From contig OENT01000092.1 in NCBI GenBank assembly GCA_900239685.1, positions 124,001 to 188,000 on the forward strand: DNA of 64,000 nucleotides, read 5' to 3'. This document shows, in pieces, positions 1 to 13,268 of this stretch (position 1 is its first letter; every line of letters starts with the position of its first letter). Source of the stretch: Rotaria macrura (taxonomy: Eukaryota > Rotifera > Eurotatoria > Philodinida > Philodinidae). Under the pieces are notes generated by a model, which made no database searches, was not told where the DNA came from, and saw nothing but the letters and a program-made list of their open reading frames with translations. A program made the position numbers and the translations under genes.

Positions 1-3000
1 GAAAAGTTCATTTAGTGCTATATACTATGTAAGGTAGTTCATTATCCTATCTGATCAGTACAACAAAGAACTCTTCGGATTTATTTCTCAAAGCCATAAT
101 GAGCTAGAAAATTTGAATTATGATCGAAAAAAGTTGCTACTCTTTATTATCGTCATGTAAATTGTGAGAGAAACGCATACTAGTGTTTTATTTTCATTGA
201 CGTCACAATTGCACGAAGGTTTTTTTCTGATTCTTTAAAAATTATGCAACTCCATACGATGTGGTAGCTATCACTATGTACACATTTTACTTTAGAATTT
301 TTTTGAGACTACATTACTTGAAACAGCACATTGTCAACAAGGTGATTAGCTAGTTGTTTTCTGTTACCTTGGTAGACGAAAAAGTTTGAAAATAAGCATT
401 TTACGCCGCTTGCAAGGTCTTTTTTATCAATATTTCTAGACAGCTGATCTTTTCTTTTGTCTCAATACTCAATCGATTTTCGATTTTCGAAACACCACTA
501 GAGAGTGAGAATGAAAAGAATGTAGTGAATACGCTGTTGAAATGTGACTCACTACGGCATCCTATTTTCAACCTTTTTTGAATGGTTTATTCAAATGCTA
601 AGAGTTATTTGTAGCTCGGTTGACTTCATGCGTCGACTGTATATATCTATGACTTTGGACTCGGCATAATCTGTCCTGCTCAAGTTGCCTTTACTTAATA
701 CTAAATTTTAAAACGCTCCTACTAATTGTTCCTGATTTTTCTTATCACATTTACATATGAAAGTGAATATGCATTTTCTGCGCGAAGAAATGGGATGCAT
801 GAATAAAATATAAGCATAGTATTTTTTGCAGTTTTTCTTCAAATGACACGAGTTACTTGTATATATGCTATAACTTCCATGGTGAAGAAATGTCTTTTGC
901 TTGATTTTGTAGTGTCAGTTGTGCAACATTAATTAAAGAGTATTCAAGATTATTTTCAAGCTTTGAAAAGATATTCGGATTGTCAGTGGTATAGTTTTAT
1001 TCGGTAAGATAAATTGTTGAAGTTTACTATGTTTAAGAACATGACATTTGTCACTCTTTATGGCCAAGGTTTGATAAATTTGGACTTGATTAATTAGGTA
1101 TTCTGGCAAAAGCAAAGATACATTTGAAAATAGTGAAAACAACTGAGTCATTTGACGAACGTGACAAATGATCCATTAGCATTTACGTTTTTCTGGTGAT
1201 AACAAAAACCAATAATAAAACCAAAAAATCCAAAAAAAAACAGATAATTATTAGTAATTAGTCATTATGATTTAAATCACGAACAACCAAAAATATTTTT
1301 TGGGTTTATTTTCGGCTTTTTATTTTCAATCGATTTCTTGTCTAACTATGAAAAAATAGGTTAAAGATTTCGTAAAATACATAAAAATCCTAAATCACAA
1401 TGCTATCGACAGTACAAAATGCGACACTCCAATTGAAAACATTTTCTCTCACGCATCCTGAAGGGGGATCGTGGATGCATTTTCAGAGGAAAATGAAAGG
1501 CGGCGAATCATTTTCAGACGTATGTGAATCGATTCAATCTTTTATATTCGTCACAACTGCGTCATTTTTTTTCGCCAGAAACCTTATATATTTTTGTTGG
1601 AGTCCGTCAAATATCAGTTGAATAAGAAGATATTGCACATTTTCGAATACTATGCATCTCGATGATATGCCTTGCATATTACTGAAGCTCTGCATAATTC
1701 TAACCTGTTGTAGATCCTCAAAAGGCTGACCAAATAATTTTTACGTTAAGAAAAACACTGCTTTATTTTAATATATCAATAAAAAATGTTATTGTAAGCA
1801 CTTTTTCATCATAATTACGGGTTAGTTATATTATCTGAAGAAAAGAAAAGAAAGGGAAAACATAATGCCATGTCATATATCTATGTATAATTAGATAGAA
1901 AAAGAATGTTTTTCCGTGTGGTAAACCAGCGAAATAAAAAGTTTCAAAAACATTACGTAGGCATTTCAAAAGAAAAACGTCGCAGATCGTAAGTTTTCAA
2001 GTGAGGTATGTAATATTGAGTTGTAACTGATGTGAACGTAGTGGAAATGAGAGGGAATGATTGTTGATTTGTTCAATATTCAATAGTATTCACTGTTCAT
2101 CACAATACAAAATTCGATTTAGTAGGTGATGATGTTTCTAGCTTTTCATTTGACTTACTAAACACTGTTGTAAGCTAAATATCAGTGGTCAGAAGAAAAA
2201 AAATGTTTTTAATTAGTATTTAAACAAATTGTTTTCAAGCAATTTATCGCAAAGCAACAAAATAAAAAGTAAAAAAGAGCATAATTAAGAAAGTTATTTA
2301 TTATCTGAATCGATGCTTCATATAAAACATTTTACACTAGAATATAAATTAACCGAACTCCAATGAAAGAATGAAAAAATTTTTCACATACTTTTGTCCT
2401 TAACCTCGAAAAAAATACTATACAGTGAATCAGCCGAGGAACAAAAAGAGGTACACTACAAATTATAGTCTATATTATATTTATGTACTGCCTTGTTTCT
2501 TTTAGTAGATTTTTGAAAGACAGTTAAAGAAAACATTTCTTTTTTAATATTATCGATTAATCTTAGTAATCGTTATAGATGGATATTAACTGTCTATGTT
2601 TAAGACGTTAGACATGTTAACAGATCTTTTTTTTTCTTCATTTCTGTTAGAATTCTCTTCATCTGTAATCAACATTTTCACTAACAACATTTCAAGATTT
2701 AATGAGTCAAACTATATTTTCCTCATGGGTTTATTGTAGAACGTGTAGAAAACTCTAGAGAAACATTAAAAAAATTAATTAGAAGAAAAAAGTGAAGCAC
2801 GAGTAATTGAGCCTTCTTTTTGAAATTTTTTATTCACAATATAAAGAAGAGGGTTGGACGAAACATGAGACTATCGAGAAGCAAGTGCCAGAAAAAAATA
2901 ATTTTTTCGATGCATTCGTCATCTATTTTTGTTTATCTTATTGAAATGTCACTATTCCCATACGTTCTTGTAGATGAACTGTTTGAGTTCATTCAGAACA

Positions 3001-3657
3001 TTTTTTCCCGTCTTATAACAATTCGTCTGATGACAACCTCACGAAGGAAAGTAGTTTTTCATTCTTTATCATATGTAGGTAAGTTATTCGTTTCATGTGA
3101 AAAAATTGTTTTTAGTTTTGAATGATTAGAATTTTAGTTTATTGTACGGAGCAAAAGAAATGAATTGAACAAGTGCGAATAGTTAGTTATACATTACAAT
3201 CATCAACTTGTTTCTATGTCGTTAGGAAAACCAGAAGTATTTTGTGAGCATTTTTTTAGGAATCTACTTCAAATTCAAACAAACTAATTACGAGTTGTAA
3301 GAAAAGCAACAGGTCAAGAATAGGAAATAACTTGCACATGTCTCTTTCATAATATATGAAAATTTAATAGAAACATTTGCTCTATATGTAGTATTAAAGA
3401 AAGTACATTAATGTAAAAGTAATTTTCTTTTGTTTTCATTAATACCTACGTTTGGAGAAAAGTCACCAAGTCCTCACGTTAGACATTTATCTAGGTTATA
3501 CAGCAACCCACAATGCTTTCTAAATAATTAAAAACAATAAAAAATAATGAGAGATTTTAATAGAACTTTTAGAGTTAAGTGTTGCTTTTTTATTATGCGT
3601 AATAGATTTTCTTCGATTCATTTTCTTTAATTAAACAAATTTTTAGATAAGTTAAGG
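1..3657. other. Upstream region without a recognised gene
   Basis: AT-rich sequence with only short random open frames (for example 1400-1621 and 2820-3125). None shows domain motifs or a believable exon chain. The last bases hold a splice-acceptor-like TTTTTAG at 3640-3646, 11 nt before the nuclear receptor start codon, so part of this stretch is probably promoter and 5' untranslated sequence. Confidence 0.6.
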
Positions 3658-6600
3658 ATGGCATCAACAAAACGGCCATGGTCTACTCTGCACATTCATC
3701 AACGCATTAATAAGACTCAAATGGAATTAGTTGCTAACAGCCGCTGTCAAGTTTGTGGTGATAAAGCACATATTTTTAATTATGGAGCATTATCATGTGC
3801 ATCATGCAAGACATTCTTTCGTCGTCATGGCTACCATCCTCAAGTTTGAATAACCTAATGAACATCTTAATTAAAGTTTCATTTGATCTTTTGTTTTTCT
3901 TGTTTCTTCTCATTCAGAACATTCCCTTGTGTGTTTTTCATGGAGATTGTGACATCTCGACAAGATCACGGCGAACTTGTACTGCATGTCGTTTCTCGAA
4001 ATGTCTTGCAGTTGGTATGAGTCCAGATCGAATACGAAAAGAAGATCTGACTGGAAAAGTTCGTGTACCGGTGAAAGTTCAACCTCGGGATCTCTCTCTC
4101 CGACGATCCATAAATGTATGTATGAAATGTTCATAAAGAAAAATTCAAAAGCTTCTCAATTGTTCTTTCGATCAAATCTAGCGAATTCTGAATGATCGAA
4201 TTTATTACGTTTCTCAAAAAGCAAGTTTCTTTTTCATCACAAAGCTTTGAATGAATTCGTCTAGGTTTGTGAGTACCTCGATAGAAGACTAACAAAAAAT
4301 TATTTGTTCTTGTGTAAACTTGCATCAAAATAAAATCGTATAGATGAATGGAATGTTATAAAGCTTCAACTCACAAGGATTTTTCATACTATTCCATAGT
4401 GCTGAATAAAAGAGGCACTGCTATCACAATGAATAATTTCCCCATTCTATTTATACTTCTAAGAAATATGTCAATATAATTGAAACTAACTTGCTTTCGA
4501 GCATGCTCGATTCGTTTACCTTAATATTTCTATCAGATTAAAAGCATTTAATATCTCTCATTCATGGTGATAATGGATTTTCTTAGAGAAATCATCCTAA
4601 ATTTAGAATTTCATTAATCGAATCCGACGAATCCTTTGTGATAATAGTTGATACTTTAGCCGCTAAAATCTTCTACGAAGTTTAAAAGTATTATGAAAAT
4701 AATCGCTACCAATATATGTAGAAATGTAAAATGATGAATTTTCTTATCATCGATAACTAATTTTATTAGAAGACTAAAATAAATTAGGAATCTAGTTCGA
4801 CAATGTAAATATACACTGAAAGATTTATGCAATTAACAAAAAGGTTTTTAAAAAAATTAGTTACTCTTCTAAAACATACCTTGAGAATGAGTAAGAATTA
4901 CATTTTTCTATTAAAACCTTGAGTCTCTATTGTGATGAATGAAATCTTTAATAATAGATTTTCTTGCACTCTACTCAAGGTTGTATACGAATAAGACGGA
5001 TCAAAAGATTTTGTTTGTGAAGGAAAACGTTTTTTAATGTAGAGAACTGCTTTTCATTTCGAATGACTATAATCGATTTAATGTAATCTATGAGATTTGT
5101 AATGACAGATATTTGAAGAATAAATGATTTTTTCGATGAATGACTAAGAAGAATTACAGTAATTCTTACGACTATAAGTCATGTATGAAGTTAAAATCCT
5201 TGACTACAACTACATTACACTAGACTGAAGATGTTGTAAAAACAATTACTTACATTCTTCTTCAATTTTGAAAAACGTACGAATATTTTATAAGAGAAGA
5301 GCATAAGAAGTCACGATGTAAACGAGTACTCTATGAAAAATTTTTACTAAGAGGGAGATATGAATCAATCCGGTGTATTCTATCAAGCTCTTGGAAAGAA
5401 AATTTTGTTTAGTACTGTCGAAAAAAAAGTTTTTGTATAAAATTCGTTAACGGAACTCGAATTTAGTAATGAATGCAAGGGGAAACAACTGGCTTTATGA
5501 CTTACATGACTTTTTTGACTTAAATGATGTTAAGATCGAAAATCAGTATAATTTGTAATCACGTGTCTTGCTTTGAATCCAATTATTATTTGAAAATCCT
5601 ACATGTTTCATCGATCGATACCAAAAACAGTCATGAAGTCAAGTTCTTTAGCGTCCGATACCTTTGTGAATACTCTTTATCAGTGTTGAGATGTCAACAT
5701 CGATTATTTTTTGAATGTTTTTCTTCGTATTTGCACATGGAGGTAAAGATAGAAAACAAAGAAAAATACCAAGAAAAAACATAAAGTTATCAAACAACAA
5801 AAACATAATTCAGAAAAAATAGACCCACAAATTAATGCCTGAAAATAATTATTCATTTTGTCTTTGTGCTACTCACTGTAGTGTATCAGCTCATAATGAG
5901 TTATATCCTCAGTCAGAAACCAACACGCGGTTTTCCAATGCATGAGGTTTTTTTCCTTCTATTTAGATCTTGAAATTCAATCGTGTTACTTCTGAATCTA
6001 CCCTGTCCGCTATTCTAGCGACATACCAAGAATTTGCATCTACATCACTGGCATTATAAGCATCTGATTCATCGTCACTATCTCCTTCTACGTATCCTAA
6101 ATCCATTGAGCTGTTAGGAATTAATTTTCGGTCAGATTCAGAAGCGGACTATACATCAGTGAGACTTGAATTATCAACTGTTTTCGATATCTAGTTCATT
6201 TTACTTAATACAAAATTATTCAGATTCTGAATTGTATGCATCTATTTTTTCTTCAAATAATTATGATGTACATCAATTTTATCTAGTAATTTGAAAGCAT
6301 CAGCAAAAAAAAGAGGAAAATATTGGTTCGACTTAAGCTTTCGTGAATTCTGATGGGTATTGATGAAGTTGAATATGCAACTGCTCTACTAATTTTTTAT
6401 AATTATTAGATAAGCGCAAAGGTGGTGTCTAAGTTGTAGAAATATTGATCTCACTCTCGCTTTCAATACGATTCAACATCTGTAGTTTGTGAGCATGACG
6501 TCAAAACTGAATCGCGGAAAAGTTAGTAGTAGATGATTAGGCGCCCGAAATCGCTATAGAAGAACGAGATTTGCTTTTATATGTTTGAGAATTGAACACA

Positions 6601-9600
6601 AACATGTGAAGAGATTCTATGAGTAAAATCCCTTCTACTACTAGAAGAATGACATATGTCAATTGATATGCACTGATATTGATCGATTGAAACGATGTAT
6701 TTACAATAAAAAAATCTTCGTGCTAAGTTTCCTTTAGATCGAGAAGATTCCAAATTTAATGATCATTAAAACATTTCATTAGAATTATATTCTGTCTTTG
6801 TCAGAAGCCATGCTCCCAGATGAGGCATAGAAAAGCTGTAAACCAAACATAATAAATTGGATCATTCACAATAGTTGCTCTGTCACTATATGCTATTATT
6901 ACAGAAGTAATGAGTCTTAAATACAAATGGCCAGCTAGTGAATTAGATATTATTCGCAGGATAAAAAATTTTGTTTGTCATCGAGAGATTTTTGACTTCA
7001 CCAAGCCATGCTTTTAGCTTGTTCCTATTAGCTATCATTTTCGATTAAAATATCTAGCTACATATTTTGATTGTGGATGATTATTTTAGCTGTAATTGAT
7101 AGTAAACGATTACTGAATTTAGCACATATATGAATGGGTTCTTGAAGACAGAATCAATAGCTGCTTCCAAATGATTGACTAGTTCCAATGAATCACTAGA
7201 GGTATTTCAAAGGCATGAGATCTATCGCTGATTTTCATGTTAGGTAATGAAGCAGAAAAAACTAAGACAAGTTTCGTGGTTTTTAAATATTTTACATAGC
7301 AATCTGTTCAAAAACCTATTATCCGAGTGCCTTTTGCTATTAATATCATATGCCCAGAGAATTATCGGACTAGAAGTTTGTTCTGTGCTCGTAATAGGTT
7401 GAATTATATGCATGTTTAAAAGAACATTTATCAACACTAGAAAACTTGCTTTCTAATCGTGCGAGAGATTCTGTTCGATACCAATCAGTAATACAACGCC
7501 GTTGGTCAAGAGGCAATTAAAAATTGGCATAATTGTTAGAGTTAAAAATATATTTAGGAGTCGATTTTGAACACGAGAAAGAAATACTGAATAGAATATG
7601 AAAAAATGTGTTCGAACAAATTATCTAGTCACATATTGTATTCGTTCATTATTCTCGGCTTAACAGCTAAAGTGAATAATGACCAGGCCAATCATAAAAT
7701 TATCCAACATGTTCAAAAGTATAACTATCCCATTGCTCTCTCTCCGAAAATATTTTGTTCCTAGTAATGAAGCAGCGTGATCTTTTTCAACATATTTCAC
7801 CTTGATAGTTTCTGTAGCTACAGCACGACATCGAAATAAGATAGCAGTAAAATCTATCGATCCATAATCATATGCCATCCTATCGAAGAAAGATTTTTAA
7901 AATGTAAAATATCATCCAGCCATGAAAAAATAGAAGAACTATCAATGTCAACGATAAATGTCTTTAAATTACATATAAAAAAGAGAATAAGCTGTATATG
8001 GGCAAAATCATTTCCTAGCGACTTGACTTCGCAAAATTGAAATACATACATACGTCTAGAAATTTAGCTCACACGGACCTGATTGTTTATATGGTGTACG
8101 TATGATAAGTTGCTCTAGACACCCTGCTGGAAATAGCCGAAGCAATTCTTGTTCACTAGAGTTATGATTACAAAAACTAGTGTTAGGGATGTGACTCTAA
8201 AAAAGGCATCAACTTCCACTTTAAGCATTTCAGTTTCAAAAATCTGCGAATTGAAACACTATTTTGGAAAACTAACTAGTACATGCTGCAGACTATTCGT
8301 GAAGCTACAAAATATCACTACAACATGTTTCGTCAATACGTTTAGATTTGTAAATAAATAGAGTTAATTTCTCATTAGCAACATGACAGAATACGAATAC
8401 ACAAAAGAAAAAGTCTTCCTGTATCCGACTGAGAACTTCGAAATCGATTTCAAATGGTACAATTCCTTGCTCAGATGCACTAGATGATGTTAACACCAAA
8501 AATTTTACTTCAGCAGTTGGACGCGTATCTAAAAACACAGTTTTTTTCAATGGAAAACTTGCAGTTCGATCTCGATAAAAATTTTATCATAGGTACCACT
8601 TGCACCACCCAGTCTATTCTGAAGGTTTTAGATAGTCCTCTAATATGATTTGAGAGATATTTGCTAATTCTTTTTTAATTAATTAATTGTCAGATTAAAC
8701 AAGTAACATTTTTACATAGATCTATACTAAAAGAAATCATTGAAAAAGAGAACTCATGGAGAGAATCACAGTCAAATGAGAAGGACGAGTGTCCTATTCT
8801 GTCTGAATTTGCCCATATATTTATATAGATAGATTTGCGTAGATATATACAATGTTTTTTCTTTGAATGAAACTTATTTGATGAAGATGTTTCTCATCTG
8901 GAACGAATGGAACAATGTTTTCGCTTGATATCATCAAAACTTAGTGATATCCATTATGTACTTATATGGGATTATTGTTTTCGTTACTATCTTCGAAGCG
9001 TAATACTGTATGTTGATATTCAAATCTATTTGAAATCAATACTAATCAACATTTTTTTTAATTTCTTGACTCTTTGATGACTTTCGCAATCTAAATGATC
9101 TTGATGACTTTTAATTCAAAAAAGTCATCAAAGTCAGTTGTTTTCCCCTTGGGAGAATAGCACGGTAGATCATAGGGTAAAAATTAATGATCGACATATG
9201 ATTGAATGTTGCTAGATCCTCAACAAGAATGTCTGAGAGACACGCGGAAAAATATTGGTAGAGAAACGCATCGTTAGAAAGTTCATAGACGCACTAAGTA
9301 GTTTCTTCGTCTACCATTGCAGATAATTTATTAGTGACATGAAAAGCACAGAATGAAAATTAGAGGTTCCATTGTATATGTAGTATCAATCTTTCATTAT
9401 AAAAGTTATCGCTCTCGTGTTGTAAAATCCAACATCGATACATATGATCATGTCTGTCAGAAAATTCATGAAAAAGTCAATGAATTTCATCAGAAAATCC
9501 GGAAACTAAATATCAAGTGAATGTAGAAGGATACATATTGATTGACAATCAGAACTTTGTTTGAATCCAAAATAATTCGATGATAGATTTTATGTCCATA

Positions 9601-10943
9601 ATTTTCGATATAAACCAATCGCAAAATGTAGATATCATCATCCATTATTTTAGTAATTTGTGCGTGTTCGTACTATTTTCAATTTGTAATCGAACAAAAC
9701 AGAAACGATATGATTATGGAACTGTTCATTTAAAATTTTGTGCATTCAAATACGTAAAGCTGAGTAAAACTTCTGAACTAAGAGTCGCCGTTGACTTACA
9801 GTAGCAATCATGTCCGTCTTTCTGTTTTGATTCACCATTAAGAATGGTAACTTTTTACATAGGATCTAATACTAATCAAGGGAATGAATAATGTGATCGG
9901 ACACAATTAGAATAGTCTAATATGAGAAATAATTAAAAGTATTCGCAAAATCGAAAATTCGATGCTAGACTGGACTAAGCCAGAAAAACTCGATGGTTGT
10001 TCAACTCTAGTTCAGATATATTTTTGTAAAAATAAACTCTGATTGAAATCAATCGAAATTCATCGTTCCAAAAAAACAGGATTATTTATACAGGTAAATG
10101 AAAAAATTTGTTTAATTTCAATTTCAGTTCAACACAAAATTAACATCGTTGAATCTTGTTTCAGCCGACCTATCTCATCTTACTCAATCGAATTGGATAT
10201 TAATTTCTAATGTGGTTCATGCATTTGATTCTTTTAGCCCTATTTCTAAAGTAAAGCCGATCGTTGAATATCTTGCTCTAAATTCAACAGGTTTTCAATA
10301 CAATTTACAACAAGCACAACACATTATCAGTGTAATTTATCAATCACTTCAGCTATCCCTCAGCTCTACGGCTGATTTTCGTATAATGACAACAGCTGAG
10401 CAATGTTCTCTTGTCCAACGTAATATGTCTGGTATTTGGGCATTCTATTGTATGGTCATATGTCATCAATGTAATTTGTTTGAGAGGATAGAAAGTAAAA
10501 ATATAATGGTACCCCTATATGGTCATGACCACGTTGAATATGTACGGCATGTTACCATGCGACTTGATCCGGATCATACACTTATTAAACTTCTACTTAT
10601 GGTTTTAAGTTTTTCATCGAATTGTTTTGCAATACAGGAAGATCCAAATAAGAAACGAGACAGTCTACTCATGGGTACATTTCGTTTATACGGAAGTCAA
10701 AATGTATATGTCGAAGTTATGTGGAAATATATGTTATATCGATATGGATATTACGAATCAGCAAAACGTTTTTGTGCACTTGTTAAGGCTATGCTAGATG
10801 AAATACAATTGGCAGCCACTATCTATGAAAATAATCAAATTCATCATGATTTAGCAAATGAAATTGCCGAAGAAACAGAACGCCTATTGGTGATTGATGT
10901 TAGTGAAAACATTCCATTATGGGGTAAAACACAAACAACTTGA
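3658..10943 (+). CDS. Nuclear hormone receptor (C4 zinc-finger DBD plus ligand-binding domain)
   Basis: Ligand-regulated or orphan transcription factor acting in the nucleus. Modelled exons are 3658-3843, 3918-4115 and 10128-10943, all joined in phase 0, giving 399 aa. Exon 1 carries finger 1 (Cys30, 33, 47, 50) and exon 2 finger 2 (Cys67, 73, 83, 86, with family spacing C-x5-C-x9-C-x2-C). The P-box reads CASCKTFFRR rather than the common CEGCKGFFRR, as in divergent invertebrate receptors, so DNA specificity may differ. Exon 3 (about residues 129-399) is helix-rich and has the length of a ligand-binding domain, ending with a W-K-Y-M-L-Y-R-Y stretch and a tail without a clear AF-2 motif. Intron 1 is 74 bp. 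Intron 2 is about 6.0 kb and holds a transposon relic. The exact subfamily is not assigned. The exon 2-3 junction rests on phase and consensus only; two separate gene pieces is the alternative. Confidence 0.83.
5966..6148 (-). pseudogene. Acidic coding-like fragment in the transposon relic
   Basis: An open minus-strand stretch of 61 codons between a TAG (6149-6151) and a TAA (5963-5965). The translation is strongly biased (contains EGDSDDESDAYNASD and WYVARIADRVDSE), unlike chance translation of AT-rich intron. It has no neighbouring exon that continues it. Most likely a piece of the element's former protein; the family is not recognised. Confidence 0.35.
9072..9133. repeat. 13 bp perfect inverted repeat (hairpin) next to the right TIR
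   Basis: CTTTGATGACTTT at 9072-9084 is repeated in reverse complement at 9121-9133, with a 36 nt loop. The same sequence is part of the terminal repeat, so the right end of the element contains an extra internal inverted copy of its end. Confidence 0.7.
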
Positions 10944-11806
10944 CATAAAATAAGATTCGCTCTTCTTAAATGAATCGAAATTTTGTAGAATAAAATCCAA
11001 ATATTTACAAAACGAATGCATTTTTCAACATGCTCTCAATAAAATGAATTGACGTGTAATACTACTTCGATCATAATGTTTCGAGCAATTACAAGAATTT
11101 CTTTGTTTTAAATCAAGATTTTATTGTGCCATGTCTTAGAGTGGTTCACAATCAAAAGAAGTATTGAGGAGAAGGCATATGACTTAAGTTTATCACAAAC
11201 ATTTTTACATTCATTTTTCTATCAATACATAGTGATTTTCACAACAGAGCTACATGATAGTATTAAAGAAGAAGATGAAAGGGTGAAAAGGAAGAACTTA
11301 AGAATTAGATAGATCAAATAAAGAATGGACTTTATTGATAACGTGATGATAAAATGATAGTCGAAGAAGTTATACAGAAAATGAAGAGAAGAGAATTATT
11401 CATAATTACAATTTGAAGTTCAGTGAAAAGAACACCTGTGATAACAGCATAAGAAGTTTATAGTCACGTACAGCTACATGGATGGTATCAGTGAAGTATT
11501 TTACAATAAAAGCGTTTATCATAGTGGTGGAACTTCTATAATAGTCATATTGGCTGCTATGGACAGAGTCAAATTCCATTCAGTCTATCACACAGTGTTT
11601 TGTTTGCCTGATCAGTCTGTTAGGAAATACACTATTTCTGCGAAAACCCATTGTCTTGAACCAATGATTTTTGTCCGAGATAATGATTCAATATGCATTC
11701 AAACCTTGTTGGAAGGCTATTGCTTCAGGGGAGTTAGTTAAATGTAACATCTATTTGCTCGAGTAAACAAATAAATAGTCACGAATTGACTTCTCTCTAG
11801 TTATTA
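10944..11806. other. Intergenic, no recognised gene
   Basis: This holds the receptor's 3' untranslated region (AATAAA-like signals near 11038) and two short plus-strand open frames (11124-11312, 11478-11741) without recognisable motifs. The part next to 11807 may be 3' sequence of the neighbouring retrotransposon fragment. Confidence 0.4.
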
Positions 11807-12400
11807 CTAGTGTAGTTCAGTCATTCTATTGATATAAGTTACATACAGTCCTGACCTGATTCCTAAACAGTATCTATGTTCAATACGCTCCTTTTGGTTC
11901 TCGGTATAGAAACACCATGTGGAAAAAAGCCACATAAAATGACGGAGCGCGTAGGCTAAGAATATTTTCCTACGCATTTTACTCTCTTTTAGCTTATTAG
12001 TTTTGAGCATAACTTTCATTGCACCATATATCTTATTTATTTTGCGCAATCTCTCTGTGATATACTTATCCCAACCTAGTTTCGTTGATATATATATATA
12101 TATATATATACCTAAGTATTTAAATCTTTTAACATGTTTATCGGCATGCGATTTATAGTATATTTTCGGATAAGGAGGAGACACTATATTGCGAATCAGT
12201 ACAGCCTTTAGTCTTTGATACGTTGACTGGAAGAATGAGATCATCCGAGAATTTTTCAACTTGTTTAAGTACTCTTGCTACTCTATATTCAAGTTCTTTA
12301 ATGTTGTCGGAGAACTTCTTTTCAAGGTCTCCAGTTAATACAATTGCTAGATCATCAGCAGCAATTACAAGAATCAAGCAGCATAAATATTGTAACTACA
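11807..12400 (-). mobile_element. Non-LTR (LINE-type) retrotransposon fragment: C-terminal reverse transcriptase, frameshifted
   Basis: The minus strand encodes the palm-domain active-site block (VIAADDLAIVLTG, the A/YADD box) near 12345-12377. A single-base frame change near 12209 follows, then the downstream RT and thumb block with FKYLG and KLGWDKYITERLRKI, ending at a stop at 11807. A TAG at about 12395 closes the frame upstream, so only the C-terminal third survives. The piece is 5'-truncated as is typical of LINE copies. A (TA) microsatellite has grown inside the KYLGxxI motif without breaking frame. The clade (Jockey, CR1 or RTE-like) cannot be settled by eye. Not a functional element. 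Confidence 0.8.
12088..12110. repeat. (AT)n microsatellite inside the RT reading frame
   Basis: About 11 AT units. On the minus strand they read as alternating Tyr-Ile codons (YIYIYI) inserted in the conserved KYLG-xx-I region of the reverse transcriptase. Confidence 0.9.
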
Positions 12401-13079
12401 AAAAGCTTGAATCAGCTTTTTTTCTCTTGTTAGCATTATTTAATGATCTATTCGACCAAAAAAATAAGACTTGCGATGTTTCTCTTACTATATTGATAAA
12501 CAGATGTTGAGATTCTCTCTCTTTCTTTTTTTTCGTTCTTACGTATATCGTCTTCAATATCACTGAACTTAATCATGTATTTGTGTACATTAGATGTTCA
12601 AGTGCAAAATAACAATGAGAATAATCAATCATATGTACTTTTTTCCTATAACTTACGATGATGTCATTCAATAGTCGTTCGACATTTAGGTAAATTTCGA
12701 GTTCTAATCGAATAAATATAGAAACCATACGATCTAATTATCAACCAGAAGGAAACACTTGACTATTAACATTCGATTGATGCTCTTTCTTTTTCTTCAG
12801 CTGAACAACTCTTTTTATATCCGATATGCGTAGAGAACAATCGGAATACTCGTATATCTATAATTTTATTATCTATCAAGTACTACCTGCTTCAGTCTAC
12901 TAGAATCATTATTGATAGAGTCGGTTGCCAATGTACTCGTGCAATCTGCGATTGAATAGCCCATCCGTTCGTCATTTATCATATTGTTCAACAAAGAGAG
13001 ACATTGATCAATTTCTTTTGCTCTCTTTTTTTTCTTGATATTCTTCATCTCTATTCACTGTCATTTCGACCAGCTGAAT
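12401..13079. other. Intergenic, nothing recognised
   Basis: AT-rich with several polypyrimidine runs. No exon chain or repeat boundary could be supported. Confidence 0.5.
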
Positions 13080-13176
13080 ATGTACTCATTACTATGGTTC
13101 ATGCTTATTGTTACGGTTCACGGTTCTTTTCTTCGACCAGAAACTGTAATATCTAGCATCGAAGATGAAGATCTCT
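13080..13176 (+). CDS. Orphan secretory first exon (partial gene)
   Basis: From ATG at 13080 the frame encodes a hydrophobic leader (MYSLLWFMLIVTVHGSF) followed by a short acidic segment (SSIEDEDL), and ends at a good donor, CTCT|GTAAGT, in phase 1. It looks like the signal-peptide exon of a secreted or membrane protein. No matching downstream exon was found before the minus-strand ORF at 13269-13559, so the gene may be broken or its next exon may lie further on. Function unknown. Confidence 0.35.
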
Positions 13177-13268
13177 GTAAGTACGATAAATTTTTAATAT
13201 TGAATGATAAATTGTTAAAGTAACATTCATCTACGATTATGATCCTGGTCATGTGTCAACTTTTTTAT

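Larger units (their letters stand above)
5476..9151. mobile_element. Decayed ~3.7 kb DNA transposon with terminal inverted repeats, inside the receptor intron
   Basis: The left end at 5476 reads CAAGGGGAAACAACTGGCTT. The right end, read on the minus strand from 9151, starts CAAGGGGAAAACAACTGACT. Both continue into TGACTT-type repeats and then a shared ATGACTTTTTTGA block, so the two ends match over roughly 40-50 bp with one 9 bp difference. Inside are only broken coding-like pieces on the minus strand (5966-6148, 7660-7878, 8305-8550). No DDE or RNase H-like core could be recognised, so the superfamily is open. No clean target-site duplication is visible at the edges. The element accounts for most of the unusual length of the receptor's second intron. 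Confidence 0.6.

Noticed and set aside
12223..12510. Plus-strand 95-codon frame over the retrotransposon
   Set aside because: Antisense shadow of the reverse transcriptase; the minus strand carries the AADD and KYLG motifs.
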